Positions 62,386-64,000 of a stretch of 64,000 nt of DNA are shown one piece after another. The position numbers and the translations under genes are program-made. The notes under the pieces are model-generated. The model ran no database searches and had not been told where the DNA came from. It saw only the letters and a program-made list of their open reading frames with translations. Every line of letters begins with the position of its first letter. Position 1 is the stretch's first letter. The DNA is from Paenibacillus tianjinensis (GTDB lineage Bacteria; Bacillota; Bacilli; Paenibacillales; Paenibacillaceae), in the NCBI RefSeq assembly GCF_017086365.1, contig NZ_CP070969.1, forward strand, positions 2,790,001-2,854,000, written 5' to 3'.

Positions 62386-62419
62386 TAAAGCAGAGAACAC
62401 ATAGAGGAGAGAGAAGTAT

Positions 62420-62845
62420 ATGAAAGGAATTATATTTGCCTTCATTGCAGGAGCTTGTATAACGCTGCAAGGGGTTGCGAACGCGCGAATCAGCCAGGAT
62501 ATCGGTACATGGCAGGCGGCGACGATAACCCAGCTTACCGGGTTCATTATGGCGCTGGCGATTCTGCTGATTGTGCGGGATGGCAAGAAACAGGGCTTAA
62601 AAAAAGTAAAACCCTTATATCTGACCGGAGGCGGACTGGCCGCATTCATTATTTTCAGTGAAGTGACAGCCATTCAGAACATTGGAGTCACCTTTACCAT
62701 TTCTGCGCTGCTGATTGCCCAGCTGTTTCTGACCTTTCTGATTGACATTAACGGCTGGTTTGGTGTGGCTAAGCAAAAAATGCGGCTGCCGCAATTCCTT
62801 GGCATCGGGATGATGATTGTCGGTGTCATTATTCTCAAATTCTGA
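62420..62845 (+). CDS. DMT family membrane protein (YdcZ/DUF606)
   Basis: This 141-residue protein has four membrane segments and the half-size DMT layout (AGACITLQGVANARISQ start, LLIAQLFLTFLID end). YdcZ proteins usually work as pairs of homologous subunits. A second copy lies two genes downstream with a Crp/Fnr regulator between them, so the two probably form one transporter. GGAGAGAGAAG precedes the ATG. Substrate unknown. Confidence 0.9.
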   Translation: MKGIIFAFIAGACITLQGVANARISQDIGTWQAATITQLTGFIMALAILLIVRDGKKQGLKKVKPLYLTGGGLAAFIIFSEVTAIQNIGVTFTISALLIAQLFLTFLIDINGWFGVAKQKMRLPQFLGIGMMIVGVIILKF

Positions 62846-62871
62846 GACACAGCTGGAGGTGAAGCTCTGCG

Positions 62872-63570
62872 ATGAAAGAAATTCAAGACCGCCAGCAGGT
62901 AGATTCCTATTTACGGAATTATCAGCTGGAAGCGATTTTTACAGGGCTGTTAAGTGAGCATTTATCACTCTACAGTTTTGATCAGGGCGAATGCATCTGT
63001 TCCAAAGGAGATCCTTCAGGAACGCTATATATACTGGTTAAAGGCAAGCTGAAAGTTTACACGACAACAGCCGAAGGTAAAACGCTGATTATCTCCTTTA
63101 AGACACCGCTTGAGGTCATTGGAGATGTTGAATATATTCAGGGGACTGAGATGATAAACACTGTTGAAGCTGTATCTCCGGTGCATATGCTTGGCATCTC
63201 CTACGGCTGGCTGCAGAAATACGGCAAGACTAACCCCACACTGCTGCAGTTTCTGCTGGAGATTATCACGCAGAAGTTCTACCGTAAATCGGATTTTCTG
63301 AGCCTCAATCTGCTGCATCCGGTGGAGGTGCGGCTGGCCAGTTACCTGTTGTCCATCAGCTTTGATGAAACAGATCCTTCTTTTACCGGTCAACTGGAGA
63401 CGATCAACCTGGTGGATACGGCCAACTTCATCGGAACCAGCTATAGACATTTGAACCGTGTGCTGCAGAAATTCTGCCGGGACGGACTGACCGAGCGCAG
63501 CAAAGGGGTCATTCTAGTAAAAGACCGGAACGGACTCAGTGCTATCGCCCACCGTAATATTTATGAATAA
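62872..63570 (+). CDS. yeiL: Crp/Fnr family regulator (YeiL-like)
   Basis: This 232-residue regulator has an N-terminal cyclic-nucleotide-binding-type barrel (about residues 25-140; GDPSGTLYILVKGKLKVY) and a C-terminal HTH with NFIGTSYRHLNRVLQKFCRDGL. It resembles YeiL, which responds to growth phase and nitrogen status in E. coli. Cys44 and Cys46 (ECICSKGD) occur in the barrel. It lies 26 bp after ydcZ with GGAGGTGAAG before ATG 62872, and probably binds AGGACATATGTCCT. Confidence 0.9.
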   Translation: MKEIQDRQQVDSYLRNYQLEAIFTGLLSEHLSLYSFDQGECICSKGDPSGTLYILVKGKLKVYTTTAEGKTLIISFKTPLEVIGDVEYIQGTEMINTVEAVSPVHMLGISYGWLQKYGKTNPTLLQFLLEIITQKFYRKSDFLSLNLLHPVEVRLASYLLSISFDETDPSFTGQLETINLVDTANFIGTSYRHLNRVLQKFCRDGLTERSKGVILVKDRNGLSAIAHRNIYE

Positions 63571-63600
63571 CAAATCCATGAACTAAGGAGTTTTTGCTAA

Positions 63601-64000
63601 ATGATAATTGGACTACTATTGGCATTATTTGCGGGATCGCTGGTAAGCCTTCAGAATATTTTTAACAGTAAAGTGAATGAACATACGGGATCATGGACCA
63701 CTACCACACTAGTCCTGGGCATGGGCTTCATCGCTTCCCTGATTATGGGACTGATTACGCAAGGAACTGGCATGTTTACACTGCAGCATATGCAGGCCTG
63801 GTATTGGTTCAGCGGAGTTATCGGCGTTGGAGTCGTAATCTGCCTCGTGCAGGCTACCAAGCTGCTGGGTGCTACTTATGCGATTTCCATTGTACTGACC
63901 TCTCAGCTGGGATTCGCGCTGTTATGGGATTCTTTAGGCTGGCTGGGTCTGACAAAGGTTCCGTTCTCCCTCAATCAGCTGCTGGGTGTTCTGGTCATCG
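63601..64000 (+). CDS. DMT family membrane protein (YdcZ/DUF606), 3' end outside window
   Basis: The first 133 codons are present, from ATG 63601 with AAGGAG 11 nt upstream to the window edge. Four hydrophobic segments are visible and the start (LLLALFAGSLVSLQNIFNSKVNEHTGSW) parallels the upstream YdcZ. It is the partner subunit in the ydcZ-yeiL-ydcZ operon. The end of the gene is not in the window. Confidence 0.88.
   Translation, partial: MIIGLLLALFAGSLVSLQNIFNSKVNEHTGSWTTTTLVLGMGFIASLIMGLITQGTGMFTLQHMQAWYWFSGVIGVGVVICLVQATKLLGATYAISIVLTSQLGFALLWDSLGWLGLTKVPFSLNQLLGVLVI

Overview
The window looks like a chromosome segment of a Paenibacillus-type Firmicute. GC is moderate, Shine-Dalgarno sequences are strong (AAGGAG/GGAGG), GTG and TTG starts are frequent, two tRNA-sensing T-box leaders are present, and many genes end in U-tract hairpins. 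The gene set (HssRS-HrtAB heme export, class I LysRS under a T-box, GH64 glucanase, PQQ-repeat and S-layer-like secreted proteins) fits. No rRNA, tRNA, CRISPR array, insertion sequence or prophage was seen.

Layout. 1-5.8 kb: the 3' end of a large secreted protein followed by a MacB/MacA-like ABC exporter (ATPase, permease, adaptor). 5.8-10.4 kb: NagZ-type lipoprotein, ferritin, a secreted beta-propeller protein, and a CDF cation exporter. 10.5-12.9 kb: a compact ADP-ribose operon with a NrtR-like Nudix regulator, a NADAR glycosidase and a bacterial-type PARG. 12.9-16.9 kb: a 47-aa membrane protein, bacteriohemerythrin, metallophosphoesterase, a DUF3977-like protein with a probable CTG start, and a MarR regulator with its QorB-like target; the last two genes share a perfect palindromic operator. 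17-21 kb: hssRS-hrtBA. 21-23.2 kb: a YeiE/CysL-like LysR divergent from a YeiH-type exporter. 23.2-28.5 kb: an AraC-controlled sugar cluster with three Gfo/Idh/MocA dehydrogenases and a TIM-barrel epimerase. 28.5-34.6 kb: msrA, GH64 glucanase, MaoC-like hydratase, a HhH plus nuclease-like protein, a membrane protein, a HAD phosphatase and a DUF4362 lipoprotein. 34.6-37.7 kb: T-box-thrS and a GNAT enzyme.

38.0-44.7 kb holds the most striking system: three tightly coupled genes encoding a 502-aa kleisin-like protein, a 252-aa MksE/JetB-like protein and a 1495-aa SMC-like ATPase. The order is that of MksFEB/Wadjet JetABC, but no JetD/MksG nuclease is next to it and the ATPase has unusual Walker motifs. 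44.9-50.2 kb: a tandem-TPM protein, a phosphodiester glycosidase, a LysR-YxjG/MetE-like methionine pair and a small membrane-anchored protein. 

50.2-61.8 kb is rich in translation-related genes: T-box-class I lysS, yebC, an AlaX editing protein and a divergent TetM-like ribosomal GTPase. It also has three SAM methyltransferases, one preceded by a short leader peptide and an attenuator-like RNA of the kind that controls antibiotic-inducible genes. 61.8-64 kb: a Nudix gene and a ydcZ-yeiL-ydcZ operon, both preceded by the same perfect palindrome about 41.5 bp upstream of the predicted transcription start.

A diverged, hairpin-forming repeat occurs twice, in opposite orientation, in the gaps at 24.1 and 49.6 kb. 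All family names are from memory and reading of the translated proteins; no database search was possible.
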